Assembly (NCBI GenBank): GCA_015501055.1
Contig: JADNYV010000121.1
Coordinates: 48,920-112,919, forward strand
Source: Mucidula mucida
Taxonomy: Eukaryota > Basidiomycota > Agaricomycetes > Agaricales > Physalacriaceae
Reading direction: 5' to 3'
DNA: 64,000 nucleotides
Shown one piece after another: positions 10,997-22,410 of the stretch (its first letter is position 1; every line of letters starts with the position of its first letter). The notes under the pieces were generated by a model. It saw only the letters and a program-made list of their open reading frames with translations. It did not search any database and was not told where the DNA came from. A program made the position numbers and the translations under genes.

Positions 10997-11526
10997 TGTT
11001 AGCGACTGACTAAGCCACGAGACTCAACCAGGTACCACAGCAAGAAACTAAGGAGGAAAGTGTTCGCGTTCGTAAGACTAGGCTAGGCCAGGTGTATAAA
11101 CAAGATCGGAACTAAAGTACAATAATGCTACGCTACTGCTTATATACTAGTAAGTCTGTGTTTGAGACTCCTTGTCCATACACGTTTCCACTAGGGATGC
11201 TCCACGCCCTTGACCCAGTGTTGTATGCTACTAGTCCGTAAAACCATTAAATATGAGTGGTAACTGCATGTAAGTAATAATACTGAAACGACCATGTGTG
11301 CTACGAGTGTCGGCGGTGTGTATACAATAGGGAGTCCATGAGGTATTGGCATGTATGATGTCATCCATGTGTTGGGTGTGTGTCCAACATGAGTACGGCT
11401 TTGGTAATGAAAAGGAGTATGATCGGTGACGAAACAGATGATGAAACAGTCCGTTGGCTGATAAGACAAGCCCCCCAATAAGATATGATAAGATGTGAAA
11501 ATGTAAAAATATGGTGATTCATAACA
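10997..11526 (-). repeat. 5' LTR of the gypsy element
   Basis: TGTTA...TAACA ends, matching 5020-5550. It carries the predicted promoter and the segment complementary to the primer binding site. Confidence 0.9.
11139..11146 (-). promoter_or_regulatory. TATA box in the gypsy LTR
   Basis: TATATAAG on the minus strand. The self-priming segment starts about 31 bp downstream, the normal TATA-to-start distance, so U3 would be roughly 410 bp and the rest R/U5. Confidence 0.6.
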
Positions 11527-13706
11527 AACCGTTGCAAGCAAAGAGAGTTATAAATAACCAATTGGTGCATGACAGGATTGTATATATGAAAATAATGGAA
11601 ATCTCCAACAATGTCCTGGCGGGCTTGTTCAATGAATGTCTCGACACTGGAACAGTTCCTACGACATGGCTCACAACCATATTGATTGGTATATTGAAGG
11701 CAAAGAAGCCGGCAGAAGACGCCGAGAGCTATCAGCTTGTAGGGTTGGAGAGTTGTCTCTTAAAGGTAGGATGGACCTCCCTTGCGACATAGTGCGGTTC
11801 TTGATGATTAACAGGTCTTCGCACTTGTCATTGAGTAGCGTATAAGCGAATGGGCGGAAACTGAGAAAGTGTTTCCCGAGTCTGAAAATGGCTTCCGCCG
11901 GGGTTGCCGCACGCATAACAATCCTTTCATACTGCAGTGCACAATAGAGAAGGCATGGCACGAGGGCAAGAAGCTCTATGTCGTATTTGTCAACTTGAAG
12001 AACATGTTTCCAGCAACGGATTTGCCAACATTGTGGGTAAAGCTGTTCAATGCGGGCATATCGGGGCCTCTCTTTGACTGGTTGCGGATGCTGTATGCTC
12101 GTATGTGTTATGTGGTCCATCATGAGGGTGCTGTATTGGAGGCATTCAGGTCCTTGATTGTTGGCGTGCTGACAGGGGACTCGGCGTCACCAATACTCTG
12201 GAACTTGTACTTTGCAGACATCAATTGCGTGATCCCTATCCATGCCAACAACTTGATTTTTGGTAGCACAGTGATCTGCCACATGAAACATGCTGATGAT
12301 GTGGCAATGTTCTCGACTGGGTGGCGCGCACTCCAGGAGAAAATTACCCCCTTCTATGAGTGGTGCCGGCACAACTTCATGACGATGAGTCTCCTGAAGA
12401 CGGAGTGGATGGTGTTTGGTGGAAGCCCGGGAAAGACTGTCTCGCTGATGGCAAATGGTGTCTGCCTCAAGTTGGTTGATGTTTACAAGTTTATTGGAGT
12501 GATATTTATGTTGGGGAAAGGTAACACATTTCGGCGCCATTACAGGAATAAGGCGGCTGAGGCAAAGGCAGTGTCCGTGGTATCTGTGTCCCTGTCAAAT
12601 CATATTGGGGTGCCCCCCCCCCCCCCCACAGATGGTATATGGATCTATATGTCCTGCATTGATCCCCACTTAACGTTTGGGGCAGAGGTGGTCTTGGATA
12701 CTGCCCCCATATATTGAAAGAAGCTTGAAAATGTGCAGGTATACTTTCTGCGCCGCCTGCTTGGACTGTCCCACCACGTCCCAACATTCGCCCTCTTCCT
12801 GGAAACGGGTGTTATGCCAATAGTGTACTGACGCGTTCTGATGGCAATCAGGCATCTTCAAGTGGCGCTGGACCTTCCCAACGGTGAATATATATATCTG
12901 GCCCTGATAGACTCAGCATGGGCCAATGGAGATTCAAAAGGTGCCTGGTTCACGGGTCTCAAGTCAGTCCTGGAAGCGCTCCCAATGCCTGTGTTGCTGC
13001 CTGTGTGGTTGTTAGATGATATGCGCGCACCAGGGTGGTTTCCTGCCTTGGAGAAAAAGGTTAGAGATGCGGCAATCAACTGGATTCACTCTGAGGCGCA
13101 AAAGTCGAAAAAATGTGTATTGCTTCAGAAGAGATTGTGTCTCCTGAGGCCAAAGGGTACAGCCAGCCGTGGGTTGCAGCCCTACCTGCTGTTGGGACTC
13201 GCCGCTCATTGGGTAGCGTTCACAAAGCTGATGTTTTCTGATTATCCTTTGGCATTTGAGGTGCTGCGCCGAAGGACACGATACCGGCCGGATGGCGTTC
13301 CAAGAGAGTGGCACCTTTGTTGCTTCTGTGAGGAGGAGGAGGTTGAAACTGTGGAGCACATCACTTTTGGATGTGAGTATGATGATAGGTTGATGCCAAC
13401 TTGATGGTCTTGAGGGAGAAATTGTTGGAGGACATTTGGGCCTTCCATCCCGCTCTGCAAGAGCAAATCCGCCGTCTTGGTGTCATGGATGGTGACCTAC
13501 TTGTGGCGCTGGCACTTGAGCCGTCTTTCGCTTGGCGTTTTGGACGTTTTTGTCGGACATCTTTGGTTACGTTGAGGAGTATCATATGTACAGCCCCCCA
13601 TCCGATGTATAGTTCGCACACTGATGGAGTGCACAGCGCAGGATGGCGATCGGCCTGGACGCGTGTGAGATGGGCACACACATGGTCCGAAAGCCTGTCG
13701 TCTTAA
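11527..13706 (+). mobile_element. 5'-truncated LINE (non-LTR) retrotransposon remnant
   Basis: The left end abuts the gypsy LTR. Coding pieces in shifted frames give the start of a non-LTR reverse transcriptase (about 11590-11770; LDTGTVPTTWLTTILI and KAKKPAEDAESYQLVGLES), its core (11869-12717; GDSASPILWNLYFADI, then the active site HADDVAMFS), a linker, and a C-terminal cysteine-histidine motif (CCFCEEEEVETVEHITFGC, about 13315-13375). A tail runs to 13706 (RRLGVMDGDLL). The N-terminal endonuclease is missing. Frame breaks lie near 11770, 12720 and 13400, and a C15-like homopolymer sits at about 12613. An (ACC)n run follows the end at about 13728. Confidence 0.75.
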
Positions 13707-14540
13707 CCATAAGGTGAGGGTTATCCTTCCACCACCACCACAGCTAGTTCTGTAGTATGATTGTGCACATAGAGTTATGGTGCCACCACAAGCGACGAAA
13801 TATACAAATTATACTGGGCCAGCGTGCTAGAGGTAATACTCAGCGCAGAGCATTTGAGGGAAGAGCAATTGGACCCACCAACATTGATCACCGGCGATCT
13901 CAGCTCTGTGGGTGCTTTTAGCATTATCTTCAGTGCAGTGCAAGCTTAGACACCGGGAAAAAATCCAAGTCTAAGCTCAATGTCAGCATGTAGGATCCAT
14001 AACAGAAATTGAGCTTACTTGGGTTGTGTCTTGAGAAGGGACGTCTCCTCGTATTCTAGTGCAAAGTGATGCAGCCAACCAATAAACCAATCCGAGGAAA
14101 CAATATGTCTTTACTTCTGGAGGCCATCAGCTACGCTTATTGAAGTAACCACTAACATGCATACCTTGTTGTCGTGAAAATATCTGGACATAGTCATGAC
14201 TATGTCCAGAAGCCCAAGACATAGGGAGAGGCAGAGGGCATCTGCATCATCGCGATACAGCCTCTGACCATGACTCTTGTGCCGGTAAAGGTGAACCTTG
14301 CCCGTTGACAATGATCTGGGACTTGGGACCTTGATAGCTGTATTGGACGCAACAATGGTTGACGGAAAAGAGGACTGGCATATTGAATATCCCAATCCGT
14401 AAATACATATTTGCAAAAAACCATACAGCTTGCAGGCACATACCAACCCACTAGACAAACGGACTAGCGGCTATTGGGACCGTGAGATGCGTTCAGCTAG
14501 GACTCTTGCGGATCCTTGTGCTCTTCTTACCCTTGGGGCG
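13707..14540. other. Intergenic, no gene seen
   Basis: Between the LINE end and the first duplicated block. Open frames on both strands are short and show no protein pattern. Confidence 0.45.
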
Positions 14541-15054
14541 ACCAGGGAGAGGCAGAGAAGGCGTCACACAAACAAGCAGGCGCGCGCCAGCAACAGCCCA
14601 AGGGGATTGATGCCGCTTCTAGTTGTCCTTCCACCATAATTCACAGAAGGCCATATTCCAGTCCGGAGGTGCAGATTGAATCGATTGAAGGGGTTTTTTG
14701 GAGGTCCTTGACAGGGAAGAACATCGGCAAAGCGGTATGTAAACGGCCTGGGTTGGTGGAAGGCAGGGAGAAGTGCCAGATACTTGGGCCGGGCAGGATT
14801 GCACCTTCATGTTGTCTACATTAGCTAGAGCAGCAGGCTACCTTCAATCATGCGCTAGGGATTGAGCTATACACTGCATTATTTTCATCGCGTCACCGCC
14901 AACGTGTTACTGTGTCCGCTATCTTCGCATCAAAAGCACGTCTAGTTCTTGCTGCAACTAATCCTAAAGCTTCACATTATCATTACCGCCATATCTGCAA
15001 ACTACTTGAACAGTCAACATGATTTAATACTGCAAAATCAAAAGACGCTCTGAA

Positions 15055-15310
15055 GGATATTTCCCGGTGGCAAAACCTTTCAGTCTGCGAAGCGTATTAG
15101 TGAATCAAAAATGTACGGTGAGCAACACAAATGAGCAACAGTGAAAATGAACACATACCTGCCACAAGCAGTTTGCCTTGATCGTATTGGCCTGCTGATA
15201 CTACCCAAATGCCGAGCTGATTTCGTCGCCTGAGCGATCTTCACTGAGGACTGACGTGCAGTGTGCACTTCGACGACGTTTGAGCATCGTTTCCTTGTAT
15301 CTTGGAGAGC
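15055..15310 (-). pseudogene. 5'-truncated relic of the two-exon unknown gene family
   Basis: It keeps the end of exon 1 (KIAQATKSARHLGSISRPIR), a GTATGTG donor and the start of exon 2 (FTNTLRRLKGF), which is open to a TAA. The acceptor CTGCAG present in the two longer copies is missing here, and everything upstream of about residue 210 of the family protein is gone. It is a pseudogene, but its intact exon-2 frame helps prove the family splice model. Confidence 0.65.
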
Positions 15311-16706
15311 GGTATCTGAAACAAATAAACCCAGGTGTCAGTTGTAGAAAGCAATAGAAAGAACAGAAGGAGGATGAGAGGACTCGCCAGGTCTTTCTAC
15401 TTGCCCTTGTAATGACATTGAACTCTGTTATCCGCCGCCATCTGCCGCTCTCCATTAATATCTGTTTTGACGTTGTTCACATCCATCTACATATTGACAA
15501 TTGGCCTGACTTGATCAGTTGCACGCAAGAAACATAAGAGCCTGGCAACAATGATTGAAGCATTGATGGCTGATTGAACGGGCCAGTGCATTTTGGGAAT
15601 GGTGGTTGACGATAAAAGGAGAGTCGGGAGCGCGGCCCAATTCCAAAAGCTGCTGCTATTACTATCAACACTGTGTTCTATTGCTATCAAGGCCTAGCTT
15701 TCTCCTACATCGCTGTACAAGTCATATTCTTCAACGCACAGGGCTCACTTTAACCACCGCACTTGATGTACTGATTTTGCAAAGAGTGTGTGTAAGCTTA
15801 CAGTTCAATGTCTTGACTTACTTGAATGCTATAGCCAGTGTCGTTCTTTTGAAAGCAGCATAGAGACTAGCAGAATTGTGTGGCGTGCAATCAACGTATT
15901 TGATTATATTCCGACAAAACTCCTCCAGAATACACTATGTGCGATCGCCGCCTGTGTATCCTGCAATCTCTTTTGCTGTTACACAAATGGGCTGTACCTG
16001 TGTGCATATTCTGAGTAGTCAACATGTCCGAAATGGCGCCTCAAACACATTACAGGAGTTCACTGGCGGTAGTCAATTCTTATAATTGTTGTGGTGTGCA
16101 CAAAGGATGTATCTATGCCCCAGTTCCGTGCAGAGCCGCATACACGTTGTTGTTAGTCCCAGACCGCACTCCTATCTGCGTTTATCTATCACCGCAACTC
16201 TCAAGAAACTATTGAACAAACTATTCTCTGACTCATTCCCCCGACATGTTCTGTCCATAAGGGTGTCATTGCCAGCTCTCCGTAGATCTTCCGCTACGGA
16301 CAATGTTTTTTGTACACCCTGCTGCTTTTGATTCTGCATGCGAGTACGTATTTTCGAAGCTTTCACTGCCGATACGGTCTCATGTCATGTGTTTACCCCC
16401 TTGTCCAAATGTCATACAAGAACAGGGTATAGTATAATATCAAGAACGTTCCAGCATTCAGATGGGTGGTCTTTGAAATGTTGACAAAACATACCTGTAT
16501 ATATCTGAATACTTACAGGAAATTTGATCTAGTTCTGTCCCTGCAGGCAATTGTAATTTCTAAAACTTTGTATAATATACAGATGTCCAGGGGTATCAGT
16601 ATTAGGTTTAAGAGTTCTTAGCAGACTACTTGAATCAACATGTTTAATACTGCAAAATCGAAAGGCGCTCGGAAGGATATTTCCCGCTGGCAAAATCTTT
16701 CAGTCT

Positions 16707-17524
16707 TCAAAGTGTATTGGTGAATCTGCAGGTAGCAGTGAGCAAAACGAAGCCGACAGATTGAAAATGGACAGATACCTCTCACGAGCAGTTTGCCTGG
16801 ATTGTATCGGCCCACTGATGCTACCCAAAAGTCGAGCTGATTTCGTCGCCTGAGCGATCTTCCCTGAGAACTGACATGCAGCGCGCACTTCAATGACGCT
16901 TGAGTGCCGCCTTTGCGAGACCATCGGAATGGCAGAAAAGGAAAGCTCCTCTACTGTCGAAGATGGCACATCAACCACAGACTCTTCAACCATAGATTGA
17001 GACTGCGGATGCACAGTCTCCACTGAATTTCTCGACGAAAAGAGGTGGGAATGATCAGGTTCAACAGACCGCGGTGGGTAGTCGGGAGGGAAATCGCTAA
17101 TTTGATAGGGGCACGCGCCCAAATCCTTGGTTGTTGCAAGCGCAAGGCAGTAAAGGAAGTGGTCCCAGGATTCGGCGGCAGAATGCGATGAAGGCTTAGT
17201 GGCTGGCCAACCAGTAACGGTGGGTGCCAGTACTCCTGGGGCGGTCTCTAGAGGCCCAATGGGCTGCTCGACGGTGGAGGGATTGATAGCCCAGAATTCG
17301 AAAGGGCCATCCCCGAAGACGGAGCGCTGCATGTATGAGTGGGGTGCGCGTGGTGTACTGTTGGAATTGACGCGGAATGAGGAGAAGTTGTTGGCGGGGA
17401 TGGCGCCGATGGCAGGTGGGGAGAAATCTATTATATCGACACCATTGACGATGAGGACCATGATGGCAAATAGGAGTTGAGCAGTTAAACTTGTAAAGTT
17501 GTGAGAATGGATGGGTTTGGGCAT
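16707..17524 (-). CDS. Unknown two-exon gene, family copy A (premature stop in exon 2)
   Basis: I do not recognise this family. Exon 1 is 16779-17524; intron 16726-16778 (53 nt, GTATCT...CTGCAG); exon 2 starts at 16725. It gives about 254 residues. The first 30 are amphipathic to hydrophobic (LLFAIMVLIVNGVDI), the middle is proline- and serine-rich (DFPPDYPPRS), and the C-terminus is basic with the family motif KIAQATKSARLLGSI. In exon 2 the sixth codon is CGA in copy B but TGA here, so copy A loses the last 22 or so residues, whose codons are otherwise intact to a shared stop. The start is uncertain: 17524 gives a longer N-terminus, while copy B begins at the position of the inner Met (17461). 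Confidence 0.55.
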
Positions 17525-17899
17525 AACTGAGTGTCGCGACCAGGTTTATATAGCAATCCTAGTGTCTAGTATCGTCATAGGAGGAGATGTGTTCGAGTTC
17601 GATCGTTGAGAGGTGATAGACCAGACATCAATTCTGTGCGTCTCAACTGTAAACCGGTGAGACGGTGCCGCCGGTAAGACTTAGAACTTGATTCTTGGCG
17701 GTTGAGGACCAGTGGAGAAAGAAGATATCTCCGGGTGGACTGTGAAGACGAGTGGCAACAATTAGTTTTAAAAGTTCGTTATGATTAGGGGCAGGACCGT
17801 GAAGCGACGTCTCGTTATATATCTGTTGGCACTTTTCCCGTAGCTCGCTACCGTTTTGAGTGCAATCAGGTATGCCTTGGTGAAGTAACAACTAACGGG

Positions 17900-18464
17900 C
17901 TAAATTAAGACTCAGCATAGTTGACGAAAACTGGCACAAGTTGTTCTGGGAACAGACGTGCGGGAGCACGCATAAAGAGCGCGGATGGAGACGACCCATT
18001 GATATTGGAAGAATATGTACATGATGGTGGAGGACCAAACCTCAGCAAAAGACTGAAATGCTTCTTGGAGTCACGACCCGGAGCCGAAACACATTTCCCT
18101 CCGTCAATATCAGGCCAATACAAATGTTCAATGTTCTTTCGGATCATTGACGCTGAGCGCCAAGCTTACAGGTTTTATAGTTGTTCAGTGTTGAATGTTC
18201 AATGTGTACTGCTCAAAATATTCGATTCAGGATGTGAATTGCGCTGGATGCCATGTTGGATTACCTTTTCAGCAAACCTGGATCAGACGCGTCTCTGCAA
18301 GACTCGTCAAATGCACCGCTGCTTTCTTTGTTGAGATCATGGATACTTCTCTGCTCTTTGGAAACACCCTTTTGATTTCTAGGGCTCTGAAGAGACTTGG
18401 ACATGGCCCGTATATTTCATTTACTGGATTATTGTATACCATTGTTGCACAGGTATATCATGGA
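17900..18464. other. Intergenic, no gene seen
   Basis: Between family copy A and the 3' end of the minus-strand gene at 18465. Open frames here have no supporting pattern. Confidence 0.4.
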
Positions 18465-19282
18465 CTAATCAAACTTCCCAACGCGAATTCCAGGAATTAC
18501 CATCTGCACATCGGTCACCCGAAACTTCTTCTTCTCACCCTCTGCTGGTGCCTTTCCCTTTTCTTTTGCCTTCTTCGTCAGCCGGATTTCTATATTGTCG
18601 TCGCTTTCCTCCTCCCTTGGTCGTGCGCGCGCCTTGTCCATAGGGCGGAACGAAATACCGGGGAGTGTTTCGTACAGGCGCCTGGCATCCTTTGCGGTAA
18701 GCCCCATGATCCCTTTCGCATTGTGCTTCCCAGTTGCATCCGGTAGTGGTAGATCTTGAGGCCATCCTGCAATCTCAAGATGATGAATCTTGAGCAATTT
18801 GGGAAGAGTACACCAGGGAAGCCGAGACGCGCTGAGGTTGGTTTTCTGAATAGGTATATTGTGCTGGGCTGCACCATGTCAGTAAGTACACATCAGACAT
18901 TCAGTTTGAGGCGCGCACCGAGGAGTTTGGCAAAGTGGTCTTTCAACTTGGGTAGTACAACGTCTTTGGACAGGGTTGTTTCCCGAGAACAGCCAGATTG
19001 TGCTGGTATCTGCAGTGTATTTTAGTTTTCCGAGCACAACGAAAATATGAGTCGTTACTTGTAATGCGGCGGAGGCGGGAGGCGCGACTACAGCTCTCGG
19101 TACCTAAAGCAGACTGAGGAGCAAGGAAAGTACTTGAAAGAAGAAAATAATCCTACAATATCACCCTTGTCCTCGAGCTCGGCAAGTGGAATATCGCTCG
19201 TAATGTCTTCCATTTCCTCGGGCTCGAGATTATGCAGATGCAGAACAGTCAATGATTCAAGTGACACCGTTCCATTGCCAGA
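18465..19282 (-). CDS. Unknown intron-rich gene, 3' part
   Basis: Four exons join in one frame: 19157-19282, 19059-19103, 18919-19009, 18465-18868. The introns are 53, 49 and 50 nt with GTAGGA, GTAACG and GTGCGC donors and TTTAG, CTGCAG and GTGCAG acceptors. Together they give 221 residues plus stop with no frame error. The middle reads RLPWCTLPKLLKIHHLEIAG then KGIMGLTAKDARRLYETL, a pattern I associate with uncharacterised Agaricomycete proteins. The C-terminus is highly charged (LTKKAKEKGKAPAEGEKKK). No start codon is visible in the first exon, which begins at an acceptor (TTAG), so at least one upstream exon exists. A MITE lies 42 bp upstream. No function can be named. Confidence 0.6.
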
Positions 19283-19324
19283 CTAAGTATGTATAAACTG
19301 AGTGCTGCTGCAGTAATTTCTTGA

Positions 19325-19572
19325 TACTGTAGCGTTTCGACCGTAACTTCACAGCCTGTGACCCATTATGGTCTGAAGTTACAGCAAACAGCTTCACAGA
19401 CCCTTAAATTGCCTTTTTTGGACAGTTCCGCTTATAGCGGGACCTAAAATGACCTTATTTGGAGGCTCGTGCCTGACCAAAGTGGTCCGTGACCCGTTAT
19501 GATGTATATATAGCTTCACTTCAAAGACCCCCGTGACCCGTTATGTGAATTTGCGGTCGAAACACTACAGTA
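19325..19572. mobile_element. MITE 2, relative of MITE 1
   Basis: Terminal inverted repeats CTGTAGCGTTTCGACCG and, from the other end, CTGTAGTGTTTCGACCG (16 of 17 identical), with TA on each side (19325-19326, 19571-19572). It is about 244 bp with no coding capacity. Its right arm contains TTCACATAACGGGTCAC, matching the left arm of MITE 1 except for one base. Confidence 0.75.
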
Positions 19573-20186
19573 GTTGCGCACCATAGGGAAATGGGTACCA
19601 TTGTTGGCCGGAATAGCAAGAGGTTCCACTTTGGGAAGTTCCTGGCATTTGATGCACTTTCAAAAACAGTTCTCAACACAGTGGTTGTAGTGGTCAACGT
19701 ATGCATGAAATGCTGCTGGGCGTGAAAGAGGTTCAAGGAATGATACAACCATGCATTCGGGATGAAGCAAAAGGTAGGCTGCAGCATAGCATTGTTGATG
19801 CTCCAGATTGTGTTTATCCCATCGAAATTCACAACATGTGTGAGCTGAGACAGTTGATGAGTTGAAAGTGGCATTGCAGAATGCCCCTACCGATGCAGAT
19901 ATGTGGGTAGGATATACATGGTTGTCAAACACTCCGTATAACCTGTACTTCATCCAGAAGCAGTGGCGGTGGTATTTGAGTGGTGTTGGCGACTGAGAAG
20001 AGTGTTCCAACATAATTAGGAAAATGGCAGTAACCAGCACTGTGAGTCCGATGTCCGTTGTTGAATCCAGTGGAGAGGGAAGACCCAATTTGTGTTGATT
20101 TCCCATACAGACAGCATGCTCTACTTCTCTCCATTGAGTTTCAGAGCAGGTTACAACTGAGTATTGCAGGAATACAGGAAGTCTGT
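19573..20186. other. Possible upstream exons of the 18465 gene, otherwise unassigned
   Basis: On the minus strand about 19590-19665 a short open piece (QELPKVEPLAIPANNGTHF) ends at a GTGCGC donor. With the MITE removed, that donor lies about 53 nt from the TTAG acceptor at 19283, and the frames agree. Further upstream a minus-strand frame (19660-20106) is open but has no clear protein pattern. Confidence 0.3.
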
Positions 20187-21694
20187 TTACCCAAGGCTGG
20201 AAGTCGAAATCAAAACAGCGATTAAAAGTAGACTGGGAGCGGAAGATGTCACTGTCTTGCGGAGCGTATCAATTTCATCATGTATCTTTGTGACGACAGC
20301 ATCCGAAATTATGCCACGAGAAACGCCCAGCGCAAGAATACTCAGCCATGCCGTTATATCAATGTCAAAATGTACCCGCCATTCGTTAAGAGCAACGAGA
20401 GATAGTGAGGGCCCGACGTAATCAGCATTGTAAATACCAGTGTAGAGTTCTGATCTTAGAAGTCACATCTGTAAGTTGATATGCTAAACATACAGTTTGT
20501 CGCATCGCCGACAACCTGAACCCCGCGCGCAATCGGGGTGAACAAACATCATCATAGAGACATCAATATCTGAGGGCGCGGACCGAAGGAAAGACTGCAA
20601 GTGTAACCAGTGCTTCAGTGACTTCTTCAAGTCCTTGTCAATAGAAGAATAGCATGAATGGCCATGGTATCGAAGAGTATCCTTGAATGCAACTTTGAAG
20701 TGACCGTGCCGAAATTCATCTCCGAGCAGGTCGAGGTCGACGGACACGACAAGATAATGACGGTTCCATGCATTGCTAACAAGCCCCCAGCGAGTCCAAT
20801 CAGCACGCTCCCTCACCCAACCCGCTTCTCTGACGGACACAGATGTAAATACCGCTCAGGTTATTATGGAAAGTCGCATTGCGAACGAGGCTTTGCATAC
20901 TCGCTCCCGAAAACTGGACCAAGTGTGTATAAGAGGTGTTCGTAGCCGTAATGATGAGCGTGAAAGTTTTCGTTTCACGTATTCGAAAGACCCTTCAAAG
21001 AGATCTTCAACCCACTGCTCTCGACCTGACTGCACACCGGCGCACTTCTCTTCGTCGCCGTCAAGCCATGACCAAAACTTCCCGTCCTCGAAAAGATCGG
21101 CCAGGACGCCCCAGGTTATGTCACGATGTATGTCCCGAATTACTTGTAGGTGAGGGAAGAGAGCATGTTCCACAGTCCAGAAGATGATGCATATCCGACT
21201 GATCGCGCGCGTATCACGCTCGACATACAATCTGCCCAGCAAAAGTTGAGCTCCTTAATGACAAACGGATTCCCGCCTGGATATTCCCTGTCAAACTGGG
21301 CGGGCGGCATGGATATCCAGCGCGCCGCATCTGCAGGAAGCGGAGGATCTTCCGGATCCATCTTCTCGGTGTCTCTATCCATATCCGCTGGCGCCGGCTC
21401 GTCGTCCTCCACCTCCCGCACCGGATCCCCCGCTGGAAAGCCATTACTAGGAGGGAAGATTAGCGCATTCTGCGGGAACGGAGCATATTCCAGTGTGCGC
21501 TCGGCACTTATGGGGAGGGAAGGATATAGATTCATGCTATGCGAGGGAATCAGCTGGGTGGAGGAGAAGGACGCTGGATCCTCGGAGAATGCGCGATCTT
21601 CCAGTGTGCGCGTTGAAGGTTCCTCCATGGGAGTCCACGACACCATGGGTTGGGAGTAGTATGAGAGTGATATATCGTTCGAAAAGTCGTCCAT
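20187..21694 (-). CDS. Unknown multi-exon gene (MDDFSND family)
   Basis: The start at 21694 (MDDFSNDISLSYYSQPM) is supported by a paralogous fragment that starts at the same Met (27579). Exon 1 is 21229-21694, acidic and proline-rich. An intron at 21143-21228 (GTATGT...CAAG) joins it in frame to exon 2 (IRDIHRDITWGVLADLFEDG, then WVEDLFEGSFEYVKRK). Exon 3 (about 20494-20830) contains RHYLVVSVDLDLLGDEF and a Cys-rich end (CARGSGCRRC). A last piece (about 20187-20455) reads to a stop with two hydrophobic stretches (AWLSILALGVSRG; LLLIAVLIS). The exon 2/3 junction could not be resolved in frame by eye, so a frameshift or an unrecognised intron may be present. No function is recognised. Confidence 0.5.
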
Positions 21695-22410
21695 GGTGGT
21701 GGGAGGAATGACAGAGAAGACTTGCCGAATGGACAAGGCTGTGTCTGTTATGTCGTGCTGGGCGCCAATATCAAGGCGCAGTCCTTTATAAGCTCCGTTA
21801 TGGTCACCAGTCGTGCAGGCCGAACAATGCGTGAGATGTCCGACTGTAGTTCTCCTATCGGCCTGGACAATCTCATTGACCTGTTATATATTTATGAGTA
21901 TCTCGTGAACAACGATGGGATTAGGGTCATATATACCTTGAGAGAAATCATTATTTCGTAATCTGGTGTTGAGAATCTTACCGATGCAAAAGATGGCGTG
22001 TACAAGGCGTGTATGCACATGTTCAGTTGGCAGGTAATCAGAAGGTCTCATAACACGGATATAAGCAACTGAGTATACAATGAGAAAATACCTTGTGTTC
22101 GTGTAATAGTGTTGGGTCATCGCAGGTATACATGAGTGACTTACATATGTAGTAGTCCGGCCAGGGAGTACACGATACTCCTGCATTTTGTCGCGTCTCT
22201 ATTTCCAGTCACCTTCCGTGGTTGAATTCGCCTGATGCGGACAGTGTCTCTGTAGAATTCAAGCAGAAAAGCGCTGCATAAGCTGCGCCCAGTACCCCCG
22301 CGACCGCGGCCAGCTGCACGTTCTCGGCGTGATCAGATACTGCTTCTGTTGTTGGCAACAAGTCCTAGTCAGGTCTGGTAGGTGACAATGAGCGGACCCG
22401 AGAATAGAAT
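21695..22410. other. Upstream region of the MDDFSND gene
   Basis: Noncoding. The first ~100 bp before the start (CTTGCCGAATGG...GCGCCAATATCAAGG) recurs upstream of the broken paralogue at 27600-27660, so the promoter was duplicated with the gene. Confidence 0.45.

Larger units (their letters stand above)
5020..11526 (-). mobile_element. Ty3/gypsy chromodomain retrotransposon (chromovirus), full length but mutated
   Basis: Two LTRs of 531 and 530 bp bound a 5.4-kb interior coding, on the minus strand, Gag with a zinc knuckle, protease, reverse transcriptase, RNase H, integrase and a C-terminal chromodomain. That order and the chromodomain mark a chromovirus; the priming site marks the Tf1/sushi self-priming kind. 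About 40 differences by eye separate the LTRs, nearly all transitions, and several reading-frame breaks interrupt gag and pol, so it is old and inactive. The flanking pentamers (CCCCC left, AACCG right) are not a target duplication. The left neighbour is copia and the right neighbour a LINE, so the ends no longer mark a simple insertion. Confidence 0.9.
14540..17900. repeat. Segmental duplication, left copy
   Basis: Three parts match 22410-24480 in the same order and orientation. One is a flank with CATGCGCTAGGGATTGA (about 14851). The second is a 3' flank with CACCCTGCTGCTTTTGAT (about 16315). The third is the two-exon family gene with its promoter (16707-17580). Extra sequence around 15.4-16.2 kb is unique to this copy, and a relic third gene copy (15055-15310) lies inside. 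Confidence 0.7.
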
